Assembly (NCBI RefSeq): GCF_014650595.1
Contig: NZ_BMVG01000001.1
Coordinates: forward strand, 744,001-808,000
DNA: 64,000 nt
Origin: Streptomyces alanosinicus
Lineage (GTDB): Bacteria; Actinomycetota; Actinomycetes; Streptomycetales; Streptomycetaceae
Reading direction: 5' to 3'
Both the position numbers and the translations under genes were made by a program. The notes under the pieces are model-generated. The model ran no database searches. It was not told the origin of the DNA and was given only the letters and a program-made list of their open reading frames with translations. Shown here piece by piece: positions 39,861-48,178 of this stretch. Position 1 is the stretch's first letter. The number at the start of each line of letters is the position of its first letter.

Positions 39861-40463
39861 TCATTTGCCCGCGACGGGCCAGCAGGTGGGGTCGCCCTTG
39901 CACCAGACCGTCTCGGTGACGGTGACCGTCACGGTGGGCCGCCCGCCGCCGGGGTGATACGTGGGCGGCTTGTAGGTGGGCGGTTTATACGTAGGCGGCT
40001 CATAGGTGGGCGGCTTGTACGTCGGTCCGGGTGCGGCGTCGCAGTCGCCGAGCCCGTCGACATGGAAGACCTGCCTGCCGCCGACCTTCGCCGTCAGGTC
40101 GCCGCGCACACAGGCGCCGTCGACGGCCCTGGTCACCTTCCCGGTGACGGTGATCCTCCGGCCGTCCCTGGTCTCGCCCCGGCAGTCGACGGAGACGACG
40201 GTGGTCTCGGACGGCGAGGGCGTCCTGCCCGCCGTCCTGCCGCCGTTGCCGTAGTTGCCGGTGCAGCTGAGCCAACTCACGTCCACATGCTGCCGTCTGA
40301 GCGCGTCCGTCGCGGTCGTCTGCGTGGTGTAGGCGGCGGTCGCGGCGCCGAGCCCCGTCGGCTGGCACGCCACCACAGCCGCACCGCCCACGACGACCAG
40401 CCCGGCCACCGCCGCCGTCCGCGTCCCGCGCCGCCCTCGCCGAATCCATCCCAAAGCCCCCAT
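39861..40463 (-). CDS. Putative lipoprotein with PTYxPP repeats
   Basis: 200 residues. N-terminal hydrophobic helix (AVAGLVVVGGAAVVAC) with a lipobox ending in Cys33, so the protein is probably a lipoprotein. A middle domain has cysteines in LSCTGNY, VDCRGE, GACVRGD and GDCDAA, likely two disulfides, and resembles DUF4333-type small domains. A run of five PTYxPP/PTYHP units follows (about 149-173), then a threonine/valine segment and a last cysteine pair in WCKGDPTCW. No known function. Confidence 0.7.
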   Translation of the reverse strand: MGALGWIRRGRRGTRTAAVAGLVVVGGAAVVACQPTGLGAATAAYTTQTTATDALRRQHVDVSWLSCTGNYGNGGRTAGRTPSPSETTVVSVDCRGETRDGRRITVTGKVTRAVDGACVRGDLTAKVGGRQVFHVDGLGDCDAAPGPTYKPPTYEPPTYKPPTYKPPTYHPGGGRPTVTVTVTETVWCKGDPTCWPVAGK

Positions 40464-40533
40464 GCAGGGCAGAGTGCCACCGGCGCGGGCGAGACGGAAG
40501 GCCGCATACGGTCACTCGCCCGGCGAGCGCCCG

Positions 40534-40926
40534 TCAGACTCTCAGCAGCAGCCACTGCTGGAGTTCGACCAGGTTCCCCTCCGGGTCCTTGAGATGGGCG
40601 ACCCGCATCCTGTCGGTCATCGGCGCGGGTCCGCGCAGCAGTGTCGCGCCGCGGGCGGTGATCTCCGCGCAGTAGGCGTCCAGGTCGTCGACGCGCAGGA
40701 CGACCAGGGAGCGATGGCCGCAGGCCTCCTCGCCCAGTTCGTCCAGGATCTCGGCCATCATCGCCCGGTCCTGCAGCGCGATCCCGGCGGAGCCGATGTG
40801 CGGGCTGAACTTCTCGTACGGGCCCTCGGTCGCCCCGGACTGCGGCTTGAGGCCGAGGACCTCGGCGTAGAAGCGGTAGCAGGCGGCGAAGTCGGTGACC
40901 AGGAGCCGGACTTGGGCGAGTTCCAC
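40534..40926 (-). CDS. VOC-family (glyoxalase-like) protein
   Basis: 130 residues of the vicinal-oxygen-chelate fold (VRLLVTDFAACYRFYAEVLGL and HLKDPEGNLVELQQ, the second carrying a likely metal-binding glutamate). Substrate unknown. GTG start with GGGGGA upstream. It lies 15 nt after rsmE and is probably in the same unit. Confidence 0.88.
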   Translation of the reverse strand: MELAQVRLLVTDFAACYRFYAEVLGLKPQSGATEGPYEKFSPHIGSAGIALQDRAMMAEILDELGEEACGHRSLVVLRVDDLDAYCAEITARGATLLRGPAPMTDRMRVAHLKDPEGNLVELQQWLLLRV

Positions 40927-40941
40927 GGTGTCCCCCAGATG

Positions 40942-41688
40942 TCAGGACCAGCGGCCGGTACGGCCCAGCAGCAGGGCCGTGGCGGCGGTGCCGGCGGTTG
41001 ATGTACGCAACACGGTAGGCCCGAGCACGCACGCCCTCGCGCCCGCCTCCTCGAAGAGCGCCAACTCGTCGCGCGCGACGCCTCCTTCGGGGCCGACGAC
41101 CAGCACGATCTCGCCCTCGGCGGGCAGTTCGGCGGTGGCCAGCGGCAGGCTCTCGTGCGCGAAGTCGGAGTGGAGCACGGCGGCGAAGTCGGCTTTGGCC
41201 AGAAGTGCGGCAACCTGTTTGGTGGTCGCCGCGTCCGCGACCTCCGGGAAGCGCACCCGGCGGGACTGCTTGCCCGCCTCACGGGCGGTGGCCCGCCATT
41301 TGCCGAGCGCCTTCAGCCCGCGCTCGCCCCTCCACTGGGTGATGCACCGGGCGGCCTGCCAGGGCACGATCGCGTCGACGCCGACCTCGGTCATGGTCTC
41401 GACGGCGAGTTCGCCCCGGTCGCCCTTGGGCAGGGCCTGGACGACGGTGATCCGCGGGGTGGGCTCCGGCTCCTCGCGGATCCCGCCCATCCGGACGATC
41501 AGCCGGTCCTTGCCCTCGCTGCCGGTCACCTCGCACACGGCGTAGCGTCCGGCGCCGTCGGTGAGGACGACCTCCTCGCCGGGCTGCAGCCGCTTCACGG
41601 AGACGGCGTGGCGCCCCTCGGGTCCGTCGAGCACATAGCCGGGGCCGGCGGAGTCGAAGTGGTCGACGACGAACACCGGCGCGGTCAT
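40942..41688 (-). CDS. rsmE: 16S rRNA (uracil-1498-N3)-methyltransferase
   Basis: 248-residue SPOUT methyltransferase; N-terminal PUA-like domain and C-terminal knot with VVGPEGGVARDELALF and LGPTVLRTSTA, the SAM-binding and family motifs. Its ATG overlaps the stop of the upstream nitronate monooxygenase (ATGA). Confidence 0.95.
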   Translation of the reverse strand: MTAPVFVVDHFDSAGPGYVLDGPEGRHAVSVKRLQPGEEVVLTDGAGRYAVCEVTGSEGKDRLIVRMGGIREEPEPTPRITVVQALPKGDRGELAVETMTEVGVDAIVPWQAARCITQWRGERGLKALGKWRATAREAGKQSRRVRFPEVADAATTKQVAALLAKADFAAVLHSDFAHESLPLATAELPAEGEIVLVVGPEGGVARDELALFEEAGARACVLGPTVLRTSTAGTAATALLLGRTGRWS

Positions 41689-42761
41689 CGCGGGCCGCCC
41701 TGGGCCGACAACGCTGTCCTCACGGCGTCGAGTTCACCGACGAGGACCTCCACCAGGCGCCCGGCGGGCAGTTCCCGGGCCATCCGGTGCCCCTGCCCCG
41801 CGAACAGGGACATGCCCTGCGCGTCCCCGGCCTTGGCGGCGGCCTTGCGCAGCGGTGAGGTCAGGTGGTTGACCTCGGGGTAGGCGGCGGGGGCGTACGG
41901 GCCGTGCTCGCGCACGAAGCGGTTGACCAGGGCGCGCGCCGGGCGGCCCGAGAACGCGCGGGTCAGCTCGGTGCGGGTGAACAGCGGGTTGGTCAGCGCC
42001 TGCTTGTGCAGGGCGTGGGCGCCGGACTCGGGGGTGGCGAGGAAGGCGGTGCCCAGCTGGGCCGCGCTCGCCCCGGCCGCGAGGACGGCGGCGATCTGGC
42101 TGCCGCGCATGATGCCGCCGGCGGCGACGACCGGGATGCCGACGGCCTCGCGGATCTGCGCGACCAGCGACAGCAGTCCGGTGCCGGAGCCGTCGTTCTC
42201 GGGCACGTCGCGATGGGTGCCCTGGTGACCGCCGGCCTCCACGCCCTGTGCGATCACCGCGTCCGCGCCGGCCTGCTCGACCGCGCGGGCCTCCTCCGCG
42301 GAGGTGGCCGTGACCAGCGTGAACGTACCCGCGCGGCGCAGTTTGTCGAGCACCTCCCGGCTCGGCACACCGAAGTGGAAGGAGACCACCGGCACCGGGT
42401 TGTCCAGGAGTACGGCGAGCTTGGCGTCGTAGCCGTCGTCCCGGCCGCTGTCCGGATCGCCCAGCTCGGTCTCGTACCAGGCGGCCTCGCCGGCCAGCTG
42501 ATGGGCGTAGACCTCGACGGCCCCGGACTCGGACTGCTCCGGCTGCGGTATGAAGACGTTCACGCCGAACGGACGGCTCGTGAGCCCCCGCAACTGCTTG
42601 ATCTCCTGGTACATGCCGTCGGCGGTCTTGTACCCGGCGGCGAGGAAACCGAGGCCGCCGGCCTCGGAGACGGCGGCGGCGAGCCGGGGCACGGAGACAC
42701 CGCCCGCCATGGGGGCCTGCACGATCGGGTGGGGGAAGAGATCGGTCAGTGCGGAGGACAT
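41685..42761 (-). CDS. Nitronate monooxygenase (2-nitropropane dioxygenase family)
   Basis: 358-residue FMN enzyme oxidising alkyl nitronates such as propionate-3-nitronate. The N-terminal PIVQAPMAGGVSVPRLAAAVSEAGGLGFLAAG, the GVEAGGHQG loop and PVVAAGGI are the class I motifs. GGAGG lies just before the ATG. It is the first gene of a unit with rsmE and the VOC gene. Confidence 0.92.
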   Translation of the reverse strand: MSSALTDLFPHPIVQAPMAGGVSVPRLAAAVSEAGGLGFLAAGYKTADGMYQEIKQLRGLTSRPFGVNVFIPQPEQSESGAVEVYAHQLAGEAAWYETELGDPDSGRDDGYDAKLAVLLDNPVPVVSFHFGVPSREVLDKLRRAGTFTLVTATSAEEARAVEQAGADAVIAQGVEAGGHQGTHRDVPENDGSGTGLLSLVAQIREAVGIPVVAAGGIMRGSQIAAVLAAGASAAQLGTAFLATPESGAHALHKQALTNPLFTRTELTRAFSGRPARALVNRFVREHGPYAPAAYPEVNHLTSPLRKAAAKAGDAQGMSLFAGQGHRMARELPAGRLVEVLVGELDAVRTALSAQGGPR

Positions 42762-42820
42762 GACCGCATGTTGTCACGTCCTCAGAACAAGTCCGAATCG
42801 GGGCTTCCCACGGCATAGGA

Positions 42821-42860
42821 CAGGGGCATACGGGGTGCCGAAGCACTCCGTACGCCCCTG
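42821..42860 (-). terminator. dnaJ2 terminator with UUCG tetraloop
   Basis: A stem of up to 18 bp (minus-strand arms starting CAGGGGCGTACGG and ending CCGTATGCCCCTG, with one wobble and one mismatch) closed by C(UUCG)G, an exceptionally stable loop. It lies 57 nt beyond the dnaJ2 stop and ends the hrcA-dnaJ2 transcript. Confidence 0.8.
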
Positions 42861-42916
42861 ACCGAGCCCATGATCACCACCGGCTCTACGACCGTTTCCC
42901 AGGACCGCAGCACACG

Positions 42917-44053
42917 TCAGCGACCGTTGAACGCATCCTTCAAACGCGAGAACAACCCCTGCTGCCCCGGCTGGAACTGGCCCGTCGGGCGTTCCTCGCC
43001 GCGCATCTTGGCCAGCTCGCGCAGCAGGCGTTCCTGCTCGGGGTCCAGCTTGGTCGGCGTCATGACCTCGACATGGACGATCAGGTCGCCCCGGCCGCCG
43101 CCGCGCAGATGCGTGACGCCCCGGTTGTGCAGCGGGATCGACTGGCCGGACTGGGTACCGGGCCGGATGTCGACCTCCTCCATGCCGTCCAGGGTCTCCA
43201 GCGGGACCTTGGTGCCGAGGGCGGCCGCGGTCATCGGGATGGTGACCGTGCAGTGCAGGTCGTCGCCGCGCCGCTGGAAGGTCGAGTGCGGCAGCTCGTG
43301 GATCTCGACGTACAGATCGCCGGCCGGGCCGCCACCGGGGCCGACCTCGCCCTCACCGGCGAGCTGGATCCGCGTGCCGTTGTCGACACCGGCCGGGATC
43401 TTGACGGTGAGGGTACGGCGGGAGCGGACCCGGCCGTCGCCCGCGCACTCGGGGCACGGCGTCGGCACGACGGTCCCGAAACCCTGGCACTGGGGGCAGG
43501 GCCGGGAGGTCATGACCTGGCCGAGGAAGGACCGGGTGACCTGGGAGACCTCACCGCGGCCGCGGCACATGTCACACGTCTGGGCCGACGTGCCCGGAGC
43601 CGCGCCCTCGCCGTTGCAGGTGTTGCAGACGACCGCGGTGTCGACCTGGATGTCCTTGGTCGTCCCGAAGGCCGCCTCGTCCAGCTCGACCTCGATCCGG
43701 ATCATCGCGTCCTGGCCGCGCCGGGTGCGCGAGCGCGGCCCGCGCTGCGACGCCGTACCGAAGAACGCGTCCATGATGTCGGAGAAGTTACCGAAGCCAC
43801 CGGCCCCGAAGCCGCCCGCGCCGGCGCCGCCCGCCTGCGAGAGCGGGTCGCCGCCGAGGTCGTAGACCTGCTTCTTCTGCGGGTCCGAGAGCACCTCGTA
43901 AGCGGCGTTGATCTCCTTGAACCGCTCCTGGGTCTTCGGGTCGGGGTTGACGTCCGGGTGCAGCTCGCGCGCGAGCCGACGGAACGCCTTCTTGATCTCA
44001 TCCTGCGACGCGTCGCGGCGCACGCCGAGAACGGCGTAGTAGTCCGTGGCCAC
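42917..44053 (-). CDS. dnaJ: Chaperone DnaJ (DnaJ2)
   Basis: 378-residue Hsp40. Order: J domain (MATDYYAVLGVRRDASQDEIKKAF with the HPD in LHPDVNPD), a Gly/Phe-rich linker, the zinc-finger domain with four CxxCxGxG repeats (CNTCNGEG, CDMCRGRG, CPQCQGFG, CPECAGDG), and the C-terminal substrate domain. GTG start immediately follows the TAA of hrcA with no gap, so the two are coupled; the set is under HrcA/CIRCE control. Confidence 0.96.
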   Translation of the reverse strand: MATDYYAVLGVRRDASQDEIKKAFRRLARELHPDVNPDPKTQERFKEINAAYEVLSDPQKKQVYDLGGDPLSQAGGAGAGGFGAGGFGNFSDIMDAFFGTASQRGPRSRTRRGQDAMIRIEVELDEAAFGTTKDIQVDTAVVCNTCNGEGAAPGTSAQTCDMCRGRGEVSQVTRSFLGQVMTSRPCPQCQGFGTVVPTPCPECAGDGRVRSRRTLTVKIPAGVDNGTRIQLAGEGEVGPGGGPAGDLYVEIHELPHSTFQRRGDDLHCTVTIPMTAAALGTKVPLETLDGMEEVDIRPGTQSGQSIPLHNRGVTHLRGGGRGDLIVHVEVMTPTKLDPEQERLLRELAKMRGEERPTGQFQPGQQGLFSRLKDAFNGR

Positions 44054-45070
44054 TTACGACTCCGCCAGGATCTGTCCGACGTACCGTGCCACTGCGCGTA
44101 CCGCTCCCATCGTTCCCGGGTAATCCATGCGGGTCGGTCCGACCACGCCGAGCTTGGCAACCGCCTCGCCGCCCGAACCGTAGCCGACCGACACCACGGA
44201 GGTGGAGTTGAGCCCCTCGTGGGCGTTCTCGTGCCCGATTCGCACGGTCACGCCCGGATCCTTCGCCTCGCCGAGGAGCTTGAGGAGCACGACCTGCTCC
44301 TCCAGGGCCTCCAGGACGGGCCGGATCGTGAGGGGAAAGTCATGTCCGAAGCGGGTGAGATTGGCGGTGCCGCCGATCATCAACCGCTCCTCGTTCTCCT
44401 CCACGAGTGTCTCCAGCAGAGTGGAGAGCACCATGGAGACCGTACCGCGGTCCTCCGGATCGAAGGCGTCCGGGAGGTCCTCGACCAGCATCGGCACATC
44501 GGTGAACCGGCGCCCCGCGACCCGGCTGTTGAGCCGGGCCCGCAGATCCGCCAGCGAGGCCTCGCCGAACGGCGCCGGGCAGTCGACCATCCGCTGCTCG
44601 ACCCGGCCGGTGTCCGTGATCAGCACGAGCATCACACGCGCGGGGGCGAGTGAGAGCAGCTCCACATGCCGGACGGTGGACCGGGTCAGGGACGGATACT
44701 GCACGACGGCGACCTGCCGGGTGAGCTGCGCGAGCAGCCGCACGGTCCTGGCGACCACGTCGTCGAGGTCGACGGCGCCCTCCAGGAAGTTCTGGATCGC
44801 CCGCCGCTCCGGCGCGGTCATCGGCTTGACGCCCGCCAGCTTGTCCACGAACAGCCGGTAACCCTTGTCGGTCGGAATCCGCCCGGCACTGGTGTGCGGC
44901 TGCGCGATGAACCCCTCGTCCTCCAGGGCCGCCATGTCGTTGCGGATGGTCGCCGGGGAGACCCCGAGGCTGTGCCGCTCGGTCAGGGCCTTCGACCCGA
45001 CCGGCTCCTCGGTGCCGACGTAGTCCTGGACGATGGCGCGCAGCACCTGAAGCCTGCGTTCACTCAGCAT
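44054..45070 (-). CDS. hrcA: Heat-shock repressor HrcA
   Basis: 338-residue winged-helix repressor that binds CIRCE and depends on GroEL for folding. The N-terminal [26 protein letters not shown] with the winged helix in [17 protein letters not shown] is typical. The ATG at 45070 has GGAGGTG upstream. It precedes dnaJ2 and has a perfect CIRCE in its promoter, so it is autoregulated. Confidence 0.96.
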   Translation of the reverse strand: MLSERRLQVLRAIVQDYVGTEEPVGSKALTERHSLGVSPATIRNDMAALEDEGFIAQPHTSAGRIPTDKGYRLFVDKLAGVKPMTAPERRAIQNFLEGAVDLDDVVARTVRLLAQLTRQVAVVQYPSLTRSTVRHVELLSLAPARVMLVLITDTGRVEQRMVDCPAPFGEASLADLRARLNSRVAGRRFTDVPMLVEDLPDAFDPEDRGTVSMVLSTLLETLVEENEERLMIGGTANLTRFGHDFPLTIRPVLEALEEQVVLLKLLGEAKDPGVTVRIGHENAHEGLNSTSVVSVGYGSGGEAVAKLGVVGPTRMDYPGTMGAVRAVARYVGQILAES

Positions 45071-45120
45071 GCGCGCACCTCCAGCACGTCGCCGTCCCCT
45101 CTGTCCCGCGGTCCGTCCGC

Positions 45121-45147
45121 CTGGCACTCTTCATATGCGAGTGCCAG
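45121..45147 (-). promoter_or_regulatory. CIRCE operator
   Basis: CTGGCACTC, nine bases, then GAGTGCCAG: a perfect 9-bp inverted repeat with the classical CIRCE spacing, 50 bp upstream of hrcA. It is the binding site for HrcA and places the hrcA-dnaJ2 operon under heat-shock control. Confidence 0.92.
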
Positions 45148-45233
45148 CGTTCCCGGGCCCAGTGTACGGCTGTCCGGTACACCCGGGGCAAGGTCGCTGC
45201 GGTCGGAGCCGCGTGTGCGGTTAGCGTCGCGGT

Positions 45234-45956
45234 ATGACGGTGACTTGGGAAGAGCTGGGGTGGCAGCGGCTGGCCGCCGGGGTCGGCCGGTGCCGGCTGC
45301 CCGGCTGGGACTGCACGGTCGGGCTGGTCCTCGGGGAGGGTACGGCCCTGCTGGTGGACGCCGGCTCCAGCCTGGCCGAGGGCGCGCGGCTGCGGACACA
45401 GGCCGAGGAACTGTCCGGCGGCCGTGTGACCCATCTCGCGCTGACCCACCCCCACTTCGACCATGTCCTCGGGGCGGCCGCGTTCGCCGGGGCGGAGGTG
45501 TACGCGGCGGTCGGCGTGGACGCGGTGTTCGCCCACGAGCGTGCGGAGCTGCGGCTGGACGCGGTGCGCAACGGGCTCGCCGGCGCCGACGCCGACGAGG
45601 CGGTGGACACGCTGGCGCCGCCCCGGCACCTGGTCTCCGGCGAGTGGACCCTCGACCTCGGCGCCGGCCGGCAGGCGCTGCTGGCGAACGTGGGCCCGGG
45701 GCACACGGCACACGACCTCGCGGTCCTGGTCCCCGGCTCGCCGGAGGTGGTCTTCTGCGGCGACCTGGTCGAGGAGTCGGGCGAGCCTCAAGCCGGCCCG
45801 GACGCGGTCCCGTCCCGCTGGCCGGACGCCCTCGACCGGCTGCTGTCCCTCGGCGGCGAGGACGCGCTGTACGTGCCCGGTCACGGAGCGGTGGTCGACG
45901 CGGCCTTCGTCCGCCGTCAACGCGACGAGCTGGCAACACGCTTCGGCGTGTCGTGA
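45234..45956 (+). CDS. MBL-fold metallo-hydrolase
   Basis: 240 residues with the zinc motif LTHPHFDHVLGAA, the later histidine in VGPGHTAHD, the aspartate in CGDLVEESG and the terminal VPGHGAVVD, all consistent with an active metallo-beta-lactamase-fold hydrolase. The substrate is not evident. Divergent from hrcA and followed by a DUF3097 gene 34 nt later on the same strand. Confidence 0.88.
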   Translation: MTVTWEELGWQRLAAGVGRCRLPGWDCTVGLVLGEGTALLVDAGSSLAEGARLRTQAEELSGGRVTHLALTHPHFDHVLGAAAFAGAEVYAAVGVDAVFAHERAELRLDAVRNGLAGADADEAVDTLAPPRHLVSGEWTLDLGAGRQALLANVGPGHTAHDLAVLVPGSPEVVFCGDLVEESGEPQAGPDAVPSRWPDALDRLLSLGGEDALYVPGHGAVVDAAFVRRQRDELATRFGVS

Positions 45957-45990
45957 GCACGGGCGCGGAGCTTCTCCTATCGTCATCCGA

Positions 45991-46863
45991 ATGCGCCCAC
46001 CCGTCTCCCGCCACCGCCCTTCCAACGAGGGCCCTTTGGGCCCGCGCCCTCGTTCGTACTCCGCCGACCTCACCCCTCCGTGGAAGAAGCGGCAGCCGGC
46101 GCCGGAGGTACCGGCGGAGCCCGGCCTGGTGGTGGAGGAGCCCGGTACCGGGTTCTGCGGCGCGGTGATCCGCTGCGAGGCGGGCACCGTGACCCTGGAG
46201 GACCGCTTCGGCAAGCACCGGGTGTTCCCGCTGGAGCCGCGCGGCTTCCTGCTGGAGGGGCGCGTGGTGACGCTCGTACGGCCGGCCTCAGCCGGTCCGG
46301 TACGGCCCGCCCGTACCGCCTCCGGCTCGGTCGCCGTCCCCGGCGCCCGGGCCCGCGTGGCCCGCGCCGGCCGCATCTACGTCGAGGGCCGGCACGACGC
46401 CGAGCTGGTCGAGAAGGTCTGGGGCGACGACCTGCGCATCGAGGGTGTGGTCGTGGAGTACCTGGAGGGCGTGGACGACCTGCCGTCGATCGTGTCCTCC
46501 TTCGCCCCGGGCCCGGACGCGCGCCTGGGCGTGCTCGTGGACCATCTCGTCCCGGGCACGAAGGAGTGGCACATCGCCGAGTCGGTGACCAGCGAACACG
46601 CGCTGGTGGTCGGCCACCCCTACATCGACATCTGGGAGGCCGTGAAGCCGGCCGCGCTGGGCATCGAGGCGTGGCCGGCGGTGCCGAAGGGGCAGGACTG
46701 GAAGACGGGGGTGTGCCGGGCGCTGGGCTGGCCGTCGGAGAACACCGGGGCGGTGTGGCAGGCGATCCTGAAGCGGGTGGGGTCCTACAAGGATCTGGAG
46801 CCGGAGTTGCTGGGGCGGGTGGAGGAACTGATCGACTTCGTCACGGGCAGCGGCGGGGCCTGA
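45991..46863 (+). CDS. DUF3097 protein (Toprim-like)
   Basis: 290 residues. The N-terminal SYSADLTPPWKKRQPAPEVPAEPGLVVEE is the family hallmark, followed by a beta-rich region and a segment IYVEGRHDAELVEKVWGDDLR that resembles a Toprim motif, with further acidic residues in LEGVDDLPSIV and LVDHLVPGTKE. The family is restricted to actinobacteria and its function is unknown; a nucleic-acid phosphotransfer or cleavage role is inferred from the Toprim-like residues. The ATG at 45991 gives an N-terminus about 25 residues longer than usual. Confidence 0.82.
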   Translation: MRPPVSRHRPSNEGPLGPRPRSYSADLTPPWKKRQPAPEVPAEPGLVVEEPGTGFCGAVIRCEAGTVTLEDRFGKHRVFPLEPRGFLLEGRVVTLVRPASAGPVRPARTASGSVAVPGARARVARAGRIYVEGRHDAELVEKVWGDDLRIEGVVVEYLEGVDDLPSIVSSFAPGPDARLGVLVDHLVPGTKEWHIAESVTSEHALVVGHPYIDIWEAVKPAALGIEAWPAVPKGQDWKTGVCRALGWPSENTGAVWQAILKRVGSYKDLEPELLGRVEELIDFVTGSGGA

Positions 46864-46918
46864 CGCTCTTCGGTCCACCGGGTCCTTCAGCCCACGGTCC
46901 TCCATCTCACCAGGTCTC

Positions 46919-48151
46919 TCAGTCCACCAGGTCCCTGACCACCGCGTCCGCCAGCAGCCGCCCCCGCAGCGTCAGCACGGCCCGCCCCTCCTCGTACGGC
47001 CCCTCCTGGAGGAGCCCGTCCGCCAGTGCCCGCCGGGACGCGGCGAGCCCCTCCTCCTTCAGCAGGGACAGCGGCACGCCCTCGCGCAGCCGCAGCTCCA
47101 GCAGGACCCGCTCGACCCGTCGGTCCTCGTCGGACAGCAGCTCGCGGCCCGCGCCCGGTGAGCGGCCGGAGGCGAGGGCCGCCGCATACGCCCCCGGATG
47201 CTTGACGTTCCACCACCGCACCCCGCCCACGTGCGAGTGGGCCCCGGGGCCCGCGCCCCACCAGTCGGCGCCCCGCCAGTACAGCTCGTTGTGCAGGCAG
47301 CGGCCCGCCTCCGAGGTGGCCCAGTTGGAGACCTCGTACCAGTCGAAGCCCGCCGCGCAGAGGGTTTCCTCAGCGATCAGATAGCGGTCGGCGTGGACGT
47401 CGTCGTCGGTCATCGGGACCTCGCCGCGGCGGATGCGACGCGCCAGCTGGGTGCCTTCCTCGACGATCAGCGCATAGGCGCTGACATGGTCCGGTCCCGC
47501 CCCGATCGCCGCCGTGAGCGAGGCCCGCCAGTCGTCGTCGCTCTCCCCGGGCGTGCCGTAGATCAGATCGAGGTTGACGTGCTCGAAGCCCGCCGCCCGT
47601 GCCTCCGCCACGCATGCCTCGGGGCGGCCCGGGGTGTGGGTGCGGTCGAGCACCCGCAGCACATGCTGTCGCGCGCTCTGCATGCCGAAGGAGATCCGGT
47701 TGAAGCCGCCCTCCCGGAGCGTGGCGAGATACGCCGGGTCCACCGACTCGGGGTTCGCCTCCGTCGTGATCTCGGCGTCCGGTGCCAGGCCGAACTCGTC
47801 GCGGATCGCGCCCAGCATCCGCACCAGGTCGTCCGCGGCCAGCAGGGTGGGCGTACCGCCGCCGACGAAGACCGTACGGACCTGGCGCGGGTCGTCGCCG
47901 AGCACCTTCCGGGCGAGCCGGATCTCGTCCGTCAGCGTGTCCGCGTAGTTGTCGCGGGAGGCCAGCACACCGCCCGTGCCGCGCAGCTCGGTCGCGGTGT
48001 AGGTGTTGAAGTCGCAGTAGCCGCAGCGGGTCGCGCAGTACGGGACGTGCAGATAGAAGCCGAGCGGGCGGGCGGCGGCCCCGGCGAGCGCGGGCGCGGG
48101 CAGCGCGCCGTCGTCGGGGACGGGCTCACCGTCGGGGAGTGCGGAAGGCAT
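46919..48151 (-). CDS. hemW: Radical SAM heme chaperone HemW
   Basis: 410 residues. The 4Fe-4S radical-SAM motif is YCATRCGYCDF (CxxxCxxC), with the typical FYLHVPY before it, the GGGTPT loop and a C-terminal HemN-like domain. HemW inserts heme into target proteins. ATG 48151 is preferred from the family N-terminus (MPSALPDGE); ATG 48160 is possible. Convergent with the DUF3097 gene. Confidence 0.93.
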   Translation of the reverse strand: MPSALPDGEPVPDDGALPAPALAGAAARPLGFYLHVPYCATRCGYCDFNTYTATELRGTGGVLASRDNYADTLTDEIRLARKVLGDDPRQVRTVFVGGGTPTLLAADDLVRMLGAIRDEFGLAPDAEITTEANPESVDPAYLATLREGGFNRISFGMQSARQHVLRVLDRTHTPGRPEACVAEARAAGFEHVNLDLIYGTPGESDDDWRASLTAAIGAGPDHVSAYALIVEEGTQLARRIRRGEVPMTDDDVHADRYLIAEETLCAAGFDWYEVSNWATSEAGRCLHNELYWRGADWWGAGPGAHSHVGGVRWWNVKHPGAYAAALASGRSPGAGRELLSDEDRRVERVLLELRLREGVPLSLLKEEGLAASRRALADGLLQEGPYEEGRAVLTLRGRLLADAVVRDLVD

Positions 48152-48178
48152 GCCTTCCATTGTCCAGCACCGGGGCGT

